DNA of 38,668 nucleotides from Acholeplasmataceae bacterium. GTDB taxonomy: Bacteria; Bacillota_I; Bacilli_A; ML615J-28; CAG-313. The notes under the pieces are model-generated. The model worked only from the letters and a program-made list of their open reading frames with translations, was not told the DNA's origin and did no database searches. Shown here in pieces: positions 1 to 7,627 of the stretch. Numbering within the stretch: position 1 is the first letter of the stretch; each line of letters begins with the position of its first letter. The stretch is taken from contig DUPC01000023.1 in NCBI GenBank assembly GCA_012838545.1, positions 1 to 38,668 of the forward strand, written 5' to 3'. The position numbers and the translations under genes were made by a program.

Positions 1-8
1 GAAAACAC

Positions 9-39
9 TTGACATTGACGTTGCGTAATAGTTTATAAT
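9..39 (+). promoter_or_regulatory. MerR-type promoter with 19-bp spacer
   Basis: TTGACA at 9-14 and TATAAT at 34-39 are separated by 19 bp, the over-long spacing typical of promoters that MerR-family activators untwist. The spacer carries an imperfect dyad (TTgACG-ttg-CGTAA, 16-29). It lies directly upstream of a MerR/TipA-type gene, so autoregulation is the simple inference. Confidence 0.6.
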
Positions 40-58
40 GGTAGTGGAGGTTATGGAT

Positions 59-847
59 ATGACGGAATATACGATTAACCAATTGGCTCGTTTAGCGGGT
101 GTCAGTACCAGAACGCTAAGGTATTATGATCAAATCAATTTATTAAAACCTGCCTACATCAATCAGTCAGGTTATCGGGTGTATCGAACGCAGGAAGTTG
201 ATAAACTTCACACAATTCTTTTATATAAGGAATTGGGGTTTGAATTAAGCCAAATCAAAGCAATAATAAGCGATCCCAAGTTTGATTTGGAACAGGCGCT
301 TTTGATGCATTTGGAACTTCTAAAACAAAGACGCCTGCAAACCGAAAAACTAATCCAAAATGTTCAATTAACCTTACAAAGTTTGAAAGGAGAATTAAAT
401 ATGACCGACAAAGAAAAGTTCCAAGCTTTCCTTAAAGAAAAAGTGGCCGAAAACGAAGCCAAATTCGGGGCGGAAGTGCGGGCAAAATATGGCGATCAAA
501 AGGTCGATGAATCGAATGCTCAACTGTTAAATATGACTTTTGAAGAGTACCAGACTAGTGAAGCCTTAAATAAAGCTTTATTTGCCAAATTAAAAGCAGC
601 ACTTATAACAAATAATCCGCAATCCAAAGAAGGTTTGGAAATTGCTCAAATGCACGCCCAATGGTTAAATTACTATTGGCCAAAAGATCATTATGATCTG
701 GATAAACATGTGGCGCTTGCCCAAATGTATTTAGCTGACGAAAGGTTTAAGGCTTTTTATGACCCAATCGGCGCAGGTGCAATCCAGTACTTACATGATG
801 CAATTTTGTATTATGCAGAAAGCAAAAGAACGCAAAAAAATCGCTAA
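59..847 (+). CDS. MerR-family transcriptional regulator with TipAS-like effector domain
   Basis: One-component regulator of the MerR family. The N-terminus (YTINQLARLAGVSTRTLRYY) is the winged helix-turn-helix of MerR proteins, followed by a coiled-coil dimerisation helix to about residue 110. The C-terminal half has the TipAS-type ligand-binding fold (Mta/TipA/SkgA group), which in known members binds thiopeptides or other drugs. I chose ATG 59 because GGAGG at 46-50 sits 8 nt upstream. An upstream in-frame ATG at 38 overlaps the -10 box and is not credible. An internal in-frame ATG at 401 has its own ribosome site (AAAGGAG, 386-392) exactly at the domain junction, so a free TipAS-like domain is probably also made. 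The inducer is unknown. The gene is monocistronic, with a terminator directly after it. Confidence 0.88.
   Translation: MTEYTINQLARLAGVSTRTLRYYDQINLLKPAYINQSGYRVYRTQEVDKLHTILLYKELGFELSQIKAIISDPKFDLEQALLMHLELLKQRRLQTEKLIQNVQLTLQSLKGELNMTDKEKFQAFLKEKVAENEAKFGAEVRAKYGDQKVDESNAQLLNMTFEEYQTSEALNKALFAKLKAALITNNPQSKEGLEIAQMHAQWLNYYWPKDHYDLDKHVALAQMYLADERFKAFYDPIGAGAIQYLHDAILYYAESKRTQKNR
401..847 (+). other. Probable internal translation start giving a free TipAS-like domain
   Basis: In-frame ATG 401 is preceded by AAAGGAG at 386-392 (8 nt spacing), as good a ribosome site as that of the full gene. The product would be 148 residues starting MTDKEKFQAF, which is the effector domain without the DNA-binding part. 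Streptomyces TipA is known to be translated both as full-length TipAL and as short TipAS. Here the same design is inferred from the sequence. Confidence 0.6.
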
Positions 848-852
848 GAACT

Positions 853-875
853 AACCACCTCTAGGTGGTTTTTCT
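853..875 (+). terminator. Rho-independent terminator after the MerR gene
   Basis: AACCACC (853-859) pairs with GGTGGTT (864-870) across a 4-nt loop and is followed by a T-rich tail. Confidence 0.85.
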
Positions 876-903
876 TTTTATTTTTGAAAATGTTCCAAAT
901 CAA

Positions 904-932
904 TTGTCAGATTTGATGATTTATGTTATATT
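904..932 (+). promoter_or_regulatory. Sigma-A promoter for the DUF438 gene
   Basis: TTGTCA (904-909), 17-bp spacer, TATATT (927-932), about 50 bp before the start codon. Confidence 0.6.
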
Positions 933-984
933 TTGGGTAAGATGGATGATAATAATGAAAAGTCCATCAAAAAAAGGAGGAACA

Positions 985-2208
985 ATGAGCGAACTTATCA
1001 ATAATAGTCAAGAAAGAAAAAGGATTTTGAAAGAATTAATCAAATCCTTGCATGAAGGAAAAACGGTTGATGATGTTAAAGCGGAATTTCAAAAGCACTT
1101 TGGCAGTGTTTCGACCGCCGAAATAACAGCCGTCGAACAAGAACTGGTTAAAGAAGGTTTGCCTGCAGAAGAAATACAACGCTTATGCGATGTGCATGCT
1201 GCGGTGTATGAAGGTAGAGTGGAAGACATCCATCCAACTCGCGATTACTCGAAAGTGGTGGGACACCCTGCATATGTCTTTGATTTGGAAAACCGCGCCA
1301 TTGAGCGCTTAATTGATTCCGAAATTATACCTCATTTACAAGACTATCTTGCCAAACCAAATAACAATTCTTATTTGTTGTTGCGCATTGCGATGGATCA
1401 GCTGGCAACAATCGATATTCATTATAAAAGGAAAGAATATCTCTTTTTCCCGGTGTTGGAAAAGCGCGGCATAACCGCTCCCCCCAAAGTCATGTGGGGT
1501 GTAGACGATGAAATCAGAGCGGATATCAAAAACACGATTGATTTACTAAACAGCATTGACGCAACACCAAAAAGAATTGAAAAGATGGTTACTAACGTTG
1601 TAACGCGCATCAAGGATATGATTTTTAAAGAAGACAATATCTTAATGCCATTACTTGCTGATACCTTCAATTTGCTCGATTGGATTCGCATCGACGAAGC
1701 GACGGAAGAATTTGGTTATACTTTGATTGAAAAACCTGCTTCTTGGAAAGTTCAAAAAGAAGAAGCGAAAAAGGAAACTCAACCCGAAACCGAAAAAAAT
1801 ATTGGCGAAGTGACGTTTGATGCGGGGCATTTATCGCCTTTGGAGCTCAATTCGCTCCTAAATACTTTGCCTTTTGATTTAACTTTTGTGGATGCCAATA
1901 ATCAAGTGAAGTATTTTACTTGTGGCAATGAACGCATTTTTGAACGGCCAAAAACCATCATCGGACGCAATGTCAGTTTGTGCCATCCGCCGCACAGCGT
2001 ACATGTCGTAGAAGGCATTATCGAAGATTTCCGAAGCGGAAAAAAGGACCATGAGGATTTTTGGATTCGCTTTAAGGATCAGTTTGTGATGATTAGGTAT
2101 TTTGCGGTAAGGGATAAAGAGGGTAATTATTTGGGAACTTTGGAAGTTACCCAAAACATCAAACCAATAACCGAATTGCAAGGGGAGAAACGTTTGGTTT
2201 CCGAATAA
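985..2208 (+). CDS. DUF438 / hemerythrin HHE / PAS domain protein
   Basis: A 407-residue protein of the DUF438 family. The N-terminal 90 or so residues carry the family hallmark (LCDVHAAVYEG). The centre is a hemerythrin-like helical bundle with metal-ligand histidines and glutamates (HPAYVFDLE, DIHYKRKEYLFFPVLE, KEDNILMPLL). The C-terminus, from about residue 310, is a PAS domain of the type that follows DUF438 (CHPPHSVHVVEGI). HHE domains bind di-iron centres and PAS domains sense small ligands or redox state, so an oxygen, NO or iron sensing role is an inference; no enzymatic function is established. Start: ATG 985, with AAAGGAGG just upstream; the longer open frame to 865 has no ribosome site. 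The ferritin gene follows on its own promoter. Confidence 0.88.
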   Translation: MSELINNSQERKRILKELIKSLHEGKTVDDVKAEFQKHFGSVSTAEITAVEQELVKEGLPAEEIQRLCDVHAAVYEGRVEDIHPTRDYSKVVGHPAYVFDLENRAIERLIDSEIIPHLQDYLAKPNNNSYLLLRIAMDQLATIDIHYKRKEYLFFPVLEKRGITAPPKVMWGVDDEIRADIKNTIDLLNSIDATPKRIEKMVTNVVTRIKDMIFKEDNILMPLLADTFNLLDWIRIDEATEEFGYTLIEKPASWKVQKEEAKKETQPETEKNIGEVTFDAGHLSPLELNSLLNTLPFDLTFVDANNQVKYFTCGNERIFERPKTIIGRNVSLCHPPHSVHVVEGIIEDFRSGKKDHEDFWIRFKDQFVMIRYFAVRDKEGNYLGTLEVTQNIKPITELQGEKRLVSE

Positions 2209-2226
2209 AAATTTAGTCCATTATAC

Positions 2227-2255
2227 TTGCTTAAAGAAGAAAAATCCGCTATACT
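2227..2255 (+). promoter_or_regulatory. Sigma-A promoter for ferritin
   Basis: TTGCTT (2227-2232), 17-bp spacer, TATACT (2250-2255). No clear Fur-type palindrome was recognised around it. Confidence 0.55.
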
Positions 2256-2297
2256 AATAGTAGAATACTTTAAAAAAAGTATTGAAAGGAGAAAATT

Positions 2298-2786
2298 GTG
2301 TTAAACGAAAAAGTAATTAAATTATTGAATGAACAAGTAAATAAAGAGCTTTATTCCGCTTACCTTTATCTTGATATGGCTAATTTTTATACCAATAAAG
2401 GCTTAAACGGTTTTGCCCATTGGTTTAAACTTCAAGCCAAAGAAGAAGTAACTCATGCGATGATGATTCAAGAATATCTTCAGGACAACGACATTCCGGT
2501 AGAGCTTGAAGGAATTGCCAAACCTCATGGCGTTTTCAATGATGATGTGAAAGCACCGCTTGTTTTGGCTTTGGAGCACGAGAAGTTCGTGACAAACTCC
2601 ATTCACACCATTTATGAAGAAGCTGTGAAATTTAAAGACTATCGCACCATGGAATTCTTGAATTGGTTCGTTAAAGAACAACTTGAAGAAGAAAAGAATG
2701 CGGATGACTTGATTACGCGTTATGAACTATCTAAAAACAGTTTATTAATGCTTGACCACTTCCTTGGAAAACGCGAGGAAGAATAA
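2298..2786 (+). CDS. ftn: Bacterial non-heme ferritin
   Basis: Iron-storage ferritin, 162 residues, the usual length. It oxidises Fe(II) and stores the mineral in a 24-subunit cytoplasmic shell. The di-iron ferroxidase ligands are all present: E17, Y24, E50, H53, E95 and Q128, with an extra glutamate cluster (EQLEEE) matching the third iron site of bacterial FtnA. It starts at GTG 2298 behind AAAGGAGA; this start aligns exactly with the FtnA N-terminus (MLNEKVIKLLNEQ). A small GNAT-like gene follows after 9 nt and probably shares the transcript. The upstream hemerythrin-domain protein gives an iron/oxygen theme to this stretch. Confidence 0.96.
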   Translation: MLNEKVIKLLNEQVNKELYSAYLYLDMANFYTNKGLNGFAHWFKLQAKEEVTHAMMIQEYLQDNDIPVELEGIAKPHGVFNDDVKAPLVLALEHEKFVTNSIHTIYEEAVKFKDYRTMEFLNWFVKEQLEEEKNADDLITRYELSKNSLLMLDHFLGKREEE

Positions 2787-2795
2787 GTTGGAATA

Positions 2796-3089
2796 ATGGA
2801 AATCAAAGCCGGAAAGAATAAATTTTTCTTGGGTGACGATGAACATAATCCGCTTGCGGAAATCTGTTTTACCCCTAACGAAAACAATTGTTATGTGGCA
2901 ACCAAAACCTTTGTTGATCCTGTCCTGCGCGGACAAGGAATTGCCAGAAAATTGGTTATGCATTTGGTAGAACACGCCCGAAAGACTAATCACAAAATAA
3001 TCCCGGTTTGTTCTTATGTGGTAAGAGTCTATCAAGAGGACTCCGCAATAAGAGACACGCTTGCGGAAGAAGCAACCATTATTTTATAA
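2796..3089 (+). CDS. Small GNAT-like N-acetyltransferase (YidJ/YjdJ type)
   Basis: A 97-residue protein of the minimal GCN5-related family with the acetyl-CoA loop motif RGQGIARKLV at about residues 46-55 and a C-terminal VCSYVVRVY segment, both typical of the short YidJ/YjdJ-type group. These proteins retain the cofactor site but lack a full acceptor domain; their substrate is unknown. It begins 9 nt after ferritin with only a weak ribosome site, suggesting translational coupling, and ends at a strong terminator. Function beyond the family is not assignable. Confidence 0.8.
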   Translation: MEIKAGKNKFFLGDDEHNPLAEICFTPNENNCYVATKTFVDPVLRGQGIARKLVMHLVEHARKTNHKIIPVCSYVVRVYQEDSAIRDTLAEEATIIL

Positions 3090-3098
3090 TTAAAAAAA

Positions 3099-3137
3099 TC
3101 CCACTTTTGAGGATATGCTCGAATGTGGGACCTTTTT
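3099..3137 (+). terminator. Terminator of the ferritin operon
   Basis: TCCCAC (3099-3104) pairs with GTGGGA (3125-3130), with an inner GAG/CTC pairing (3109-3111 with 3118-3120), followed by CC and seven T. Confidence 0.8.
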
Positions 3138-3189
3138 TTGAATGCTCGAAAAATTTTTTGTTTATTAAATGGCAAACCTGGGCATGTTA

Positions 3190-3198
3190 TGGTATAAT
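3190..3198 (+). promoter_or_regulatory. Extended -10 promoter for the P-loop kinase
   Basis: TGGTATAAT, a TGn-extended consensus -10. The -35 region (TGGCAA, 3170-3175) is weak. Confidence 0.65.
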
Positions 3199-3229
3199 AC
3201 GAAAGGTTTAAGTTAAAAAGGAGGTTACC

Positions 3230-3793
3230 ATGCCAGATAGTAAGAATGTAGCAGTTGCAGTAGTTGGAATGTGTGGATCAGGTAAATCAGTTTTAGCTAA
3301 CCACTTTGTTAATGACGGTTGGGCTTGTGTCTATTTTGGAGGGGTGACAATGAAAATCCTCGAGAAAAATGGGCTGCCGAAAACCCAACAATATGAAAAG
3401 CAAGTTAGAGAAAACTTGCGTAAAGAGCATGGCATGGAGGCCTATGCAAAACTTTTATATCCTCAGATTGATGACTTGTTAACTCATCAAAATGTTGTAA
3501 TCGATGGATTATATTCCTGGGATGAATATATATACTTAAAGGAGCGTTTAGGCGACAGATTTATTATCGTTGCTGTCATTACTAATCGAGAAATCCGTTA
3601 CAAACGTTTACATTTGCGACCAAGCAGACCTTTAAGTGAAGAAGAAGCAATCATGCGTGACCATCACGAAATTGAAAACCTTGATAAAGGTGGACCAATT
3701 GCGATTGCTGACTATTATATTCAAAACAATTCAACATTAGATGATTTGAAGAGTCGTTATCTAGGCTTTATATCTTGGCTTAATTCGCGTTAA
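3230..3793 (+). CDS. UPF0200/dephospho-CoA-kinase-like P-loop nucleotide kinase
   Basis: A 187-residue P-loop kinase. Walker A is GMCGSGKS at residues 13-20, preceded by a hydrophobic strand. Later features are a strand ending VVIDGLYSWDE (Walker B-like, about 85-95), a basic lid region (RYKRLHLRPSRPLSEEEA) and a terminal IADYYIQNNSTLDDL motif. This order resembles UPF0200 proteins, best known in archaea, and the dephospho-CoA kinase superfamily. The small-molecule substrate cannot be told from sequence. It has its own extended -10 promoter, the ribosome site AAAAAGGAGG, and a terminator whose stem begins inside the stop codon, so it is probably monocistronic. A dedicated coaE elsewhere is expected but not seen here. 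Confidence 0.75.
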   Translation: MPDSKNVAVAVVGMCGSGKSVLANHFVNDGWACVYFGGVTMKILEKNGLPKTQQYEKQVRENLRKEHGMEAYAKLLYPQIDDLLTHQNVVIDGLYSWDEYIYLKERLGDRFIIVAVITNREIRYKRLHLRPSRPLSEEEAIMRDHHEIENLDKGGPIAIADYYIQNNSTLDDLKSRYLGFISWLNSR

Positions 3794-3824
3794 ACGGCAC
3801 TTCTATAGGTGCCGTTCTTTTTTT
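3793..3824 (+). terminator. Terminator between the kinase gene and upp
   Basis: Perfect 8-bp stem AACGGCAC (3793-3800) with GTGCCGTT (3809-3816), then C and a run of T. Only about 30 bp remain before the upp start codon. Confidence 0.9.
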
Positions 3825-3854
3825 AGGGATAAATAATTGCTGGGAGGAAAAAAT

Positions 3855-4484
3855 ATGAAAAGAAAATTAGTTGTTTTTGACCATCCTCTGATTCATCATA
3901 AATTGGCATTAATCAGAAACAAGAATACCGGAACTAAGGAATTCCGCGAAACGGTAAGCGAAATTGCAATGTTAATGGCTTATGAAATAACCAGAGATTT
4001 GCCAACGGTTGATGTTGACGTGGAAACACCGATGGGTATAGCCCATACAAAGATGTTAGCCAAAGAAGTCGTGATTGTCCCGGTCCTAAGAGCAGGACTC
4101 GGCATGGTAGATGGGATTTTAACCCTCATCCCAACCGCAAAAATCGGTCACATCGGCGTTTATCGCAATGAACAAACCTTGCTTCCTCATTTCTATTATG
4201 CCAAAATGCCTGATTGCATTAAAAATTCCACTGTCTTAGTGATTGATCCGATGCTTGCAACCGGCGGCAGCGCTTCATACGCTATTAGTGTATTAAAAGA
4301 ACGGGGTGCAAAAAATATTTCTTATGTGGGAATCGTCGGCAGCAAAACCGGAATCGAAACTCTGCAACACGATCACCCTGATGTTGATATCTTCTTAGCT
4401 GTGGTTGATGAAAAGCTAAACGAAAAGGGTTATATTGTTCCTGGCTTGGGCGATTGCGGGGACCGTTTGTTTGGCACAAAATAG
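3855..4484 (+). CDS. upp: Uracil phosphoribosyltransferase
   Basis: Pyrimidine salvage enzyme that converts uracil and PRPP to UMP. It is 209 residues, the standard length. The PRPP-binding loop is DPMLATGGS at residues 131-139; other family blocks are [10 protein letters not shown] (about 75-84) and the uracil-binding C-terminus [18 protein letters not shown]. Start at ATG 3855 with GGGAGGAAA upstream. No convincing promoter lies between the preceding terminator and the start codon, so expression may depend on read-through or on a non-consensus promoter. The phosphate transporter gene follows 60 bp later. Confidence 0.97.
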   Translation: MKRKLVVFDHPLIHHKLALIRNKNTGTKEFRETVSEIAMLMAYEITRDLPTVDVDVETPMGIAHTKMLAKEVVIVPVLRAGLGMVDGILTLIPTAKIGHIGVYRNEQTLLPHFYYAKMPDCIKNSTVLVIDPMLATGGSASYAISVLKERGAKNISYVGIVGSKTGIETLQHDHPDVDIFLAVVDEKLNEKGYIVPGLGDCGDRLFGTK

Positions 4485-4545
4485 TTCATTTCCCCTTAAG
4501 CATAAAATGAGTACTTAATTACACACAGAAAAGAGGAAACCCGTG

Positions 4546-5604
4546 ATGAATATAACATTTCCACAAATCGTTGATTTGTTAATCCAAAGCGATTTAATCA
4601 AACTCACCTTTATCCTACTCATTGGCGCTATAATCGTTAACGGTGCTACGGATGCGGCGAACGCGATTGCGGGTGTAGTTTCGACCAGAACATTAAAACC
4701 GAATCACGCAATTATACTAGCTTCCATTTTCAATTTTTTGGGTGTTGTTGTGATGTCTTTGATTAACCACAAAGTCGTTGATACTATTATGAACATGGTT
4801 GACTTTAGCGGAAATAACCATTTTGCCATCATTGCCCTTTGTGCTGGGATGATTGCGGTGGTGATATGGGCAACGGTAGCCTGGATGTTTGGGATACCTA
4901 CCAGCGAAAGCCATGCCTTGATTGCCGGTGTAACCGGAGCCGCTGTGGCTTTGCAAAACGGTTTTAAAGGCATTAACGGCACTGTTTGGGTGAGAGTCAT
5001 TACCGGACTCTTTGTTTCCACCGCTTTGGGTTTTATTTTAGGATACTTATTGTTAAAATTATTGCATTATATTTTCAAACGCATTAAACGGAAAAATGCG
5101 ATAAAGATATTGAAAAATTTGGAGATTGCGGGGAGCAGTTTCATGGCTTTTATGCATGGAGCTCAAGACGGTCAAAAGTTTATCGGTATTTTAATGATTG
5201 CGATAATGCTAGGAATGGGCGTCGATACTTCGGTCGGAGCAGAAGTGCCGCTATTAATCATGCTTATATGTTCTGTTCTCATGGCGATTGGAACCGCAAT
5301 CGGGGGAAAAAAGATTATCAAAGCGGTCGGAATGGAAATGGTGAAAACCAACGATATTCAAGCCGTATCGAGCGATTTTGCCAGTGCAACATCGCTTCTC
5401 ATCTCTTCGACTTTCGGTTTGCCGGTAAGTACCACCCATACCAAAACTACTTCGTTATTGGGCGCAGGGGTTGCCACCAACAAACGTGGGGTAAAATGGT
5501 CAAAAGCCGTAGAAATCATTTATGCTTGGGTATTGACTTTCCCGGGTTGCGGATTATTGGGTTTTTTTATGGCAAAACTATTCTTAAGTATAGCAGGAGG
5601 ATAA
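4546..5604 (+). CDS. pit: Inorganic phosphate transporter, PiT family
   Basis: Low-affinity phosphate (metal-phosphate) symporter of the PiT/PHO4 family, in the cytoplasmic membrane. It carries the two inverted-repeat signatures: VNGATDAANAIAG near residue 30 and HGAQDGQKF near 205. Each is followed by a GIPTSESHA or GLPVSTTHT segment. About ten hydrophobic helices are visible. ATG 4546 is chosen (GAGGA about 9 nt upstream); GTG 4543 is a near-equal alternative. A PhoU-like DUF47 gene starts 2 nt after the stop, a standard pairing in which the small protein modulates the transporter. Confidence 0.94.
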   Translation: MNITFPQIVDLLIQSDLIKLTFILLIGAIIVNGATDAANAIAGVVSTRTLKPNHAIILASIFNFLGVVVMSLINHKVVDTIMNMVDFSGNNHFAIIALCAGMIAVVIWATVAWMFGIPTSESHALIAGVTGAAVALQNGFKGINGTVWVRVITGLFVSTALGFILGYLLLKLLHYIFKRIKRKNAIKILKNLEIAGSSFMAFMHGAQDGQKFIGILMIAIMLGMGVDTSVGAEVPLLIMLICSVLMAIGTAIGGKKIIKAVGMEMVKTNDIQAVSSDFASATSLLISSTFGLPVSTTHTKTTSLLGAGVATNKRGVKWSKAVEIIYAWVLTFPGCGLLGFFMAKLFLSIAGG

Positions 5605-5605
5605 A

Positions 5606-6181
5606 ATGCGGGAAAAGCAAAAAGTGACTTATGAAGAATTATTTGGAGAATTAAGCGAACATTTGCATCAAAGCTTGGTATTATTCAATGAGTTGACCAA
5701 GTTGCCATCGTATTTAAAGCAAGTTAAAGATGAAGAACTTCTCAACCATTATCAAAAAAGCATGGAAATTGAGGCAAAAATTTTCAATAAACTCAATACG
5801 GATTATTTGCCGTTTTTACCACGCGAAGACTTGTTGTTGATTACGATGGATATTATAAAAGTTTCTCAAGAATTGACCAAAGAACATAAACAATTGGTTT
5901 CTTTAATTACCGATTTAAATTACCAAGAAATTGCCGTTGCTTTAGAAATAACCGTTAACCTTGGCACGAAACTTTATCATTATTTAGCTCATATTAATCG
6001 CTTTAAGAAAATTGACGTTCATCATCTGCTTAATCTTATCAATGAAGCACAAACCCAAATGATGATGTGGCAATGGAACACAAAAGTTTCCGACGAATTA
6101 AAATGGTCGCTTGATAAAGTCTTCAACAGCATCGTCAAATCTTATAAATCGTTTATTTTGGTTTGTTTTAAGAATACGTAA
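5606..6181 (+). CDS. PhoU-like DUF47 protein, putative PiT regulator
   Basis: A 191-residue, all-helical protein with no membrane segment. Position, size and helical pattern (EEL/HHL repeats, acidic and hydrophobic heptads) fit the DUF47/PhoU-like partner encoded directly after PiT transporters. Its ribosome site GGAGG (5596-5600) lies in the end of the pit gene, so the two are co-translated. Family members are thought to regulate phosphate uptake. Sequence similarity alone is weak here, so the assignment leans on context. A terminator follows. Confidence 0.72.
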   Translation: MREKQKVTYEELFGELSEHLHQSLVLFNELTKLPSYLKQVKDEELLNHYQKSMEIEAKIFNKLNTDYLPFLPREDLLLITMDIIKVSQELTKEHKQLVSLITDLNYQEIAVALEITVNLGTKLYHYLAHINRFKKIDVHHLLNLINEAQTQMMMWQWNTKVSDELKWSLDKVFNSIVKSYKSFILVCFKNT

Positions 6182-6196
6182 AAACACCATGATTTT

Positions 6197-6227
6197 TCCC
6201 CATAAATACTCTTTTGGGGATTTTTTT
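6197..6227 (+). terminator. Terminator of the pit operon
   Basis: TCCCC (6197-6201) pairs with GGGGA (6216-6220) across a 14-nt loop, followed by seven T. Confidence 0.75.
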
Positions 6228-6256
6228 ATCAAGAAACCACGAAAAAATCCATGATG

Positions 6257-6265
6257 TGATATAAT
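6257..6265 (+). promoter_or_regulatory. Extended -10 promoter for the gmk-like/lit/ygjP-like operon
   Basis: TGATATAAT, a TGn-extended perfect -10; no good -35 is visible. Confidence 0.6.
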
Positions 6266-6327
6266 GACTATGGTTTTAAAGCTTTTTATTTGAAAAATTT
6301 CAAAAATAACTAGATGGAGAAAAGAAA

Positions 6328-6882
6328 ATGTTAATTTTGACGGGACCAAGCGCATCAGGCAAAACAGTAATTGCAAAATCATTAATCAAAAACCATAATA
6401 TGAAAAAACTAGTTACTTATACCACCAGAACTATGCGTGAAGGGGAAGTCGACGGGGTTGATTACCATTTTATCAAGTTACAAGAATTTGAATATTTAAA
6501 ATCCAAGGGTTTCTTTTTTGAAACCGTCCTCTATAACCATAATTACTACGGAACCGCTATTTCCGATATTACTCCTGACAAAGTCGTCATTTTAGAACCC
6601 AATGGTTTAAAACACTATTTGGTCAAGATGCGCGATAAGGTGAAGGTTTGCTTTTTATCCTGCCCAAAAGAGATTCGTTATCGGCGCATGATTAACCGGG
6701 GCGACACTTTAGAGGTTATCGAAAGACGTTTAGCCAACGACGATGCCATTTTTAATGAAGAAATCAGTTTCTTGGCCGATTGGGTTATCCCGGGAGAGTA
6801 TGGCACCGCTGATGAACAAGCACAAATCATCTATAATTTATATACCAATGCGAGGAAGAGGGAACAACATGAAAATCGTTGA
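6328..6882 (+). CDS. Guanylate kinase-like protein
   Basis: A 184-residue protein of the guanylate kinase family, which phosphorylates GMP to GDP. Visible motifs are the P-loop GPSASGKT (6-13), the GMP-binding segment TTRTMREGEVDGVDYHF (33-49) and the acceptor segment FFETVLYNHNYYGT. The usual strand motif ending in D-x-x-G-A is replaced by LEPNGLKHY, a departure from canonical Gmk. It could be the housekeeping enzyme or a divergent second copy; the usual gmk-rpoZ context is not here. Its end overlaps the next gene by 14 nt, indicating an operon. Confidence 0.78.
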   Translation: MLILTGPSASGKTVIAKSLIKNHNMKKLVTYTTRTMREGEVDGVDYHFIKLQEFEYLKSKGFFFETVLYNHNYYGTAISDITPDKVVILEPNGLKHYLVKMRDKVKVCFLSCPKEIRYRRMINRGDTLEVIERRLANDDAIFNEEISFLADWVIPGEYGTADEQAQIIYNLYTNARKREQHENR

Positions 6883-7627
6883 TCGTATTCTTTTGGTTTT
6901 TTGGACAATTTGTTTATTATTGTTGATTTTGGCTTTTTCGGTATTGCCGATTGCCCGAAGCGAACGTTTTTATGTTAATCAATTTGCCAAAAACAATACC
7001 ACAGAGAAGACGGCTTTTACCGAGGAAGAATTGCAAAAAATCGCCCGCCATATCATTGATTACTTATATGGGGCCAAAGACGATTTCCAATACCATTTAG
7101 ACCGAACAGATGAAGACGTTTTTTCCGAACAGGCGGTTCTCCACATGCAAGATGTGAAGGTTTTGTTTACGGTGGGAAGAATCGGCAGTTTAGTCGTTTT
7201 GGGCCTTTTCTTAGGTTTAACCGGCTATTTTATCTATCGCCTCTTTTCTGTCCGTTTGCCAATTTTTAAAATGGCCCTTTGGACAATATGCGGGGTTGGT
7301 GTGGTGATTGTGGGAATTTTCCTTTGGATGCTAATTGCCTATTTAACCGGGGATTATTCGAATTTTTTTGAAGCGGGATTTATTATTTTCCATAAACTCA
7401 TTTTCCCGAATCAAAGCAAATTTGAAATGGCAATTACCTTCCCATATGACGACAATTTAATCCTTATTTTGGAATCCGCCTTTTTCGAATCGATTGCCTT
7501 GGTGATAGTCTTGAGGTTTATCATAGCTTTGCTAGCAATTTATTCCATCTTATATTTACTTCAAAGCTATCTCAACCGTCGCCCGCTTAAACAAGGAAAG
7601 ACCAACAATGCAACTACTTTTGCTTAA
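6869..7627 (+). CDS. lit: Lipoprotein intramolecular transacylase-like membrane protein (Lit/DUF1461)
   Basis: A 252-residue polytopic membrane protein of the TIGR01906/DUF1461 family, now known as Lit. Lit moves an acyl chain from the lipid moiety to the N-terminal cysteine amine, giving lyso-form lipoproteins. Four hydrophobic segments are visible (about 7-29, 102-126, 136-159 and 215-240). The extracytoplasmic loop has the family motif LHMQDVK with H92, and a second conserved histidine (H175) lies in FIIFHKLIFPN; a histidine pair is implicated in catalysis in characterised Lit. Start ATG 6869 has GGAAGAGGGAA upstream. The longer reading frame back to 6743 runs inside the kinase gene and is rejected. 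Biochemical activity is inferred. Confidence 0.8.
   Translation: MKIVDRILLVFWTICLLLLILAFSVLPIARSERFYVNQFAKNNTTEKTAFTEEELQKIARHIIDYLYGAKDDFQYHLDRTDEDVFSEQAVLHMQDVKVLFTVGRIGSLVVLGLFLGLTGYFIYRLFSVRLPIFKMALWTICGVGVVIVGIFLWMLIAYLTGDYSNFFEAGFIIFHKLIFPNQSKFEMAITFPYDDNLILILESAFFESIALVIVLRFIIALLAIYSILYLLQSYLNRRPLKQGKTNNATTFA

Noticed and set aside
38-58. Upstream ATG codons (38 and 53) as start of the MerR gene
   Set aside because: ATG 38 overlaps the -10 box and ATG 53 is only 2 nt from GGAGG; ATG 59 has proper spacing.
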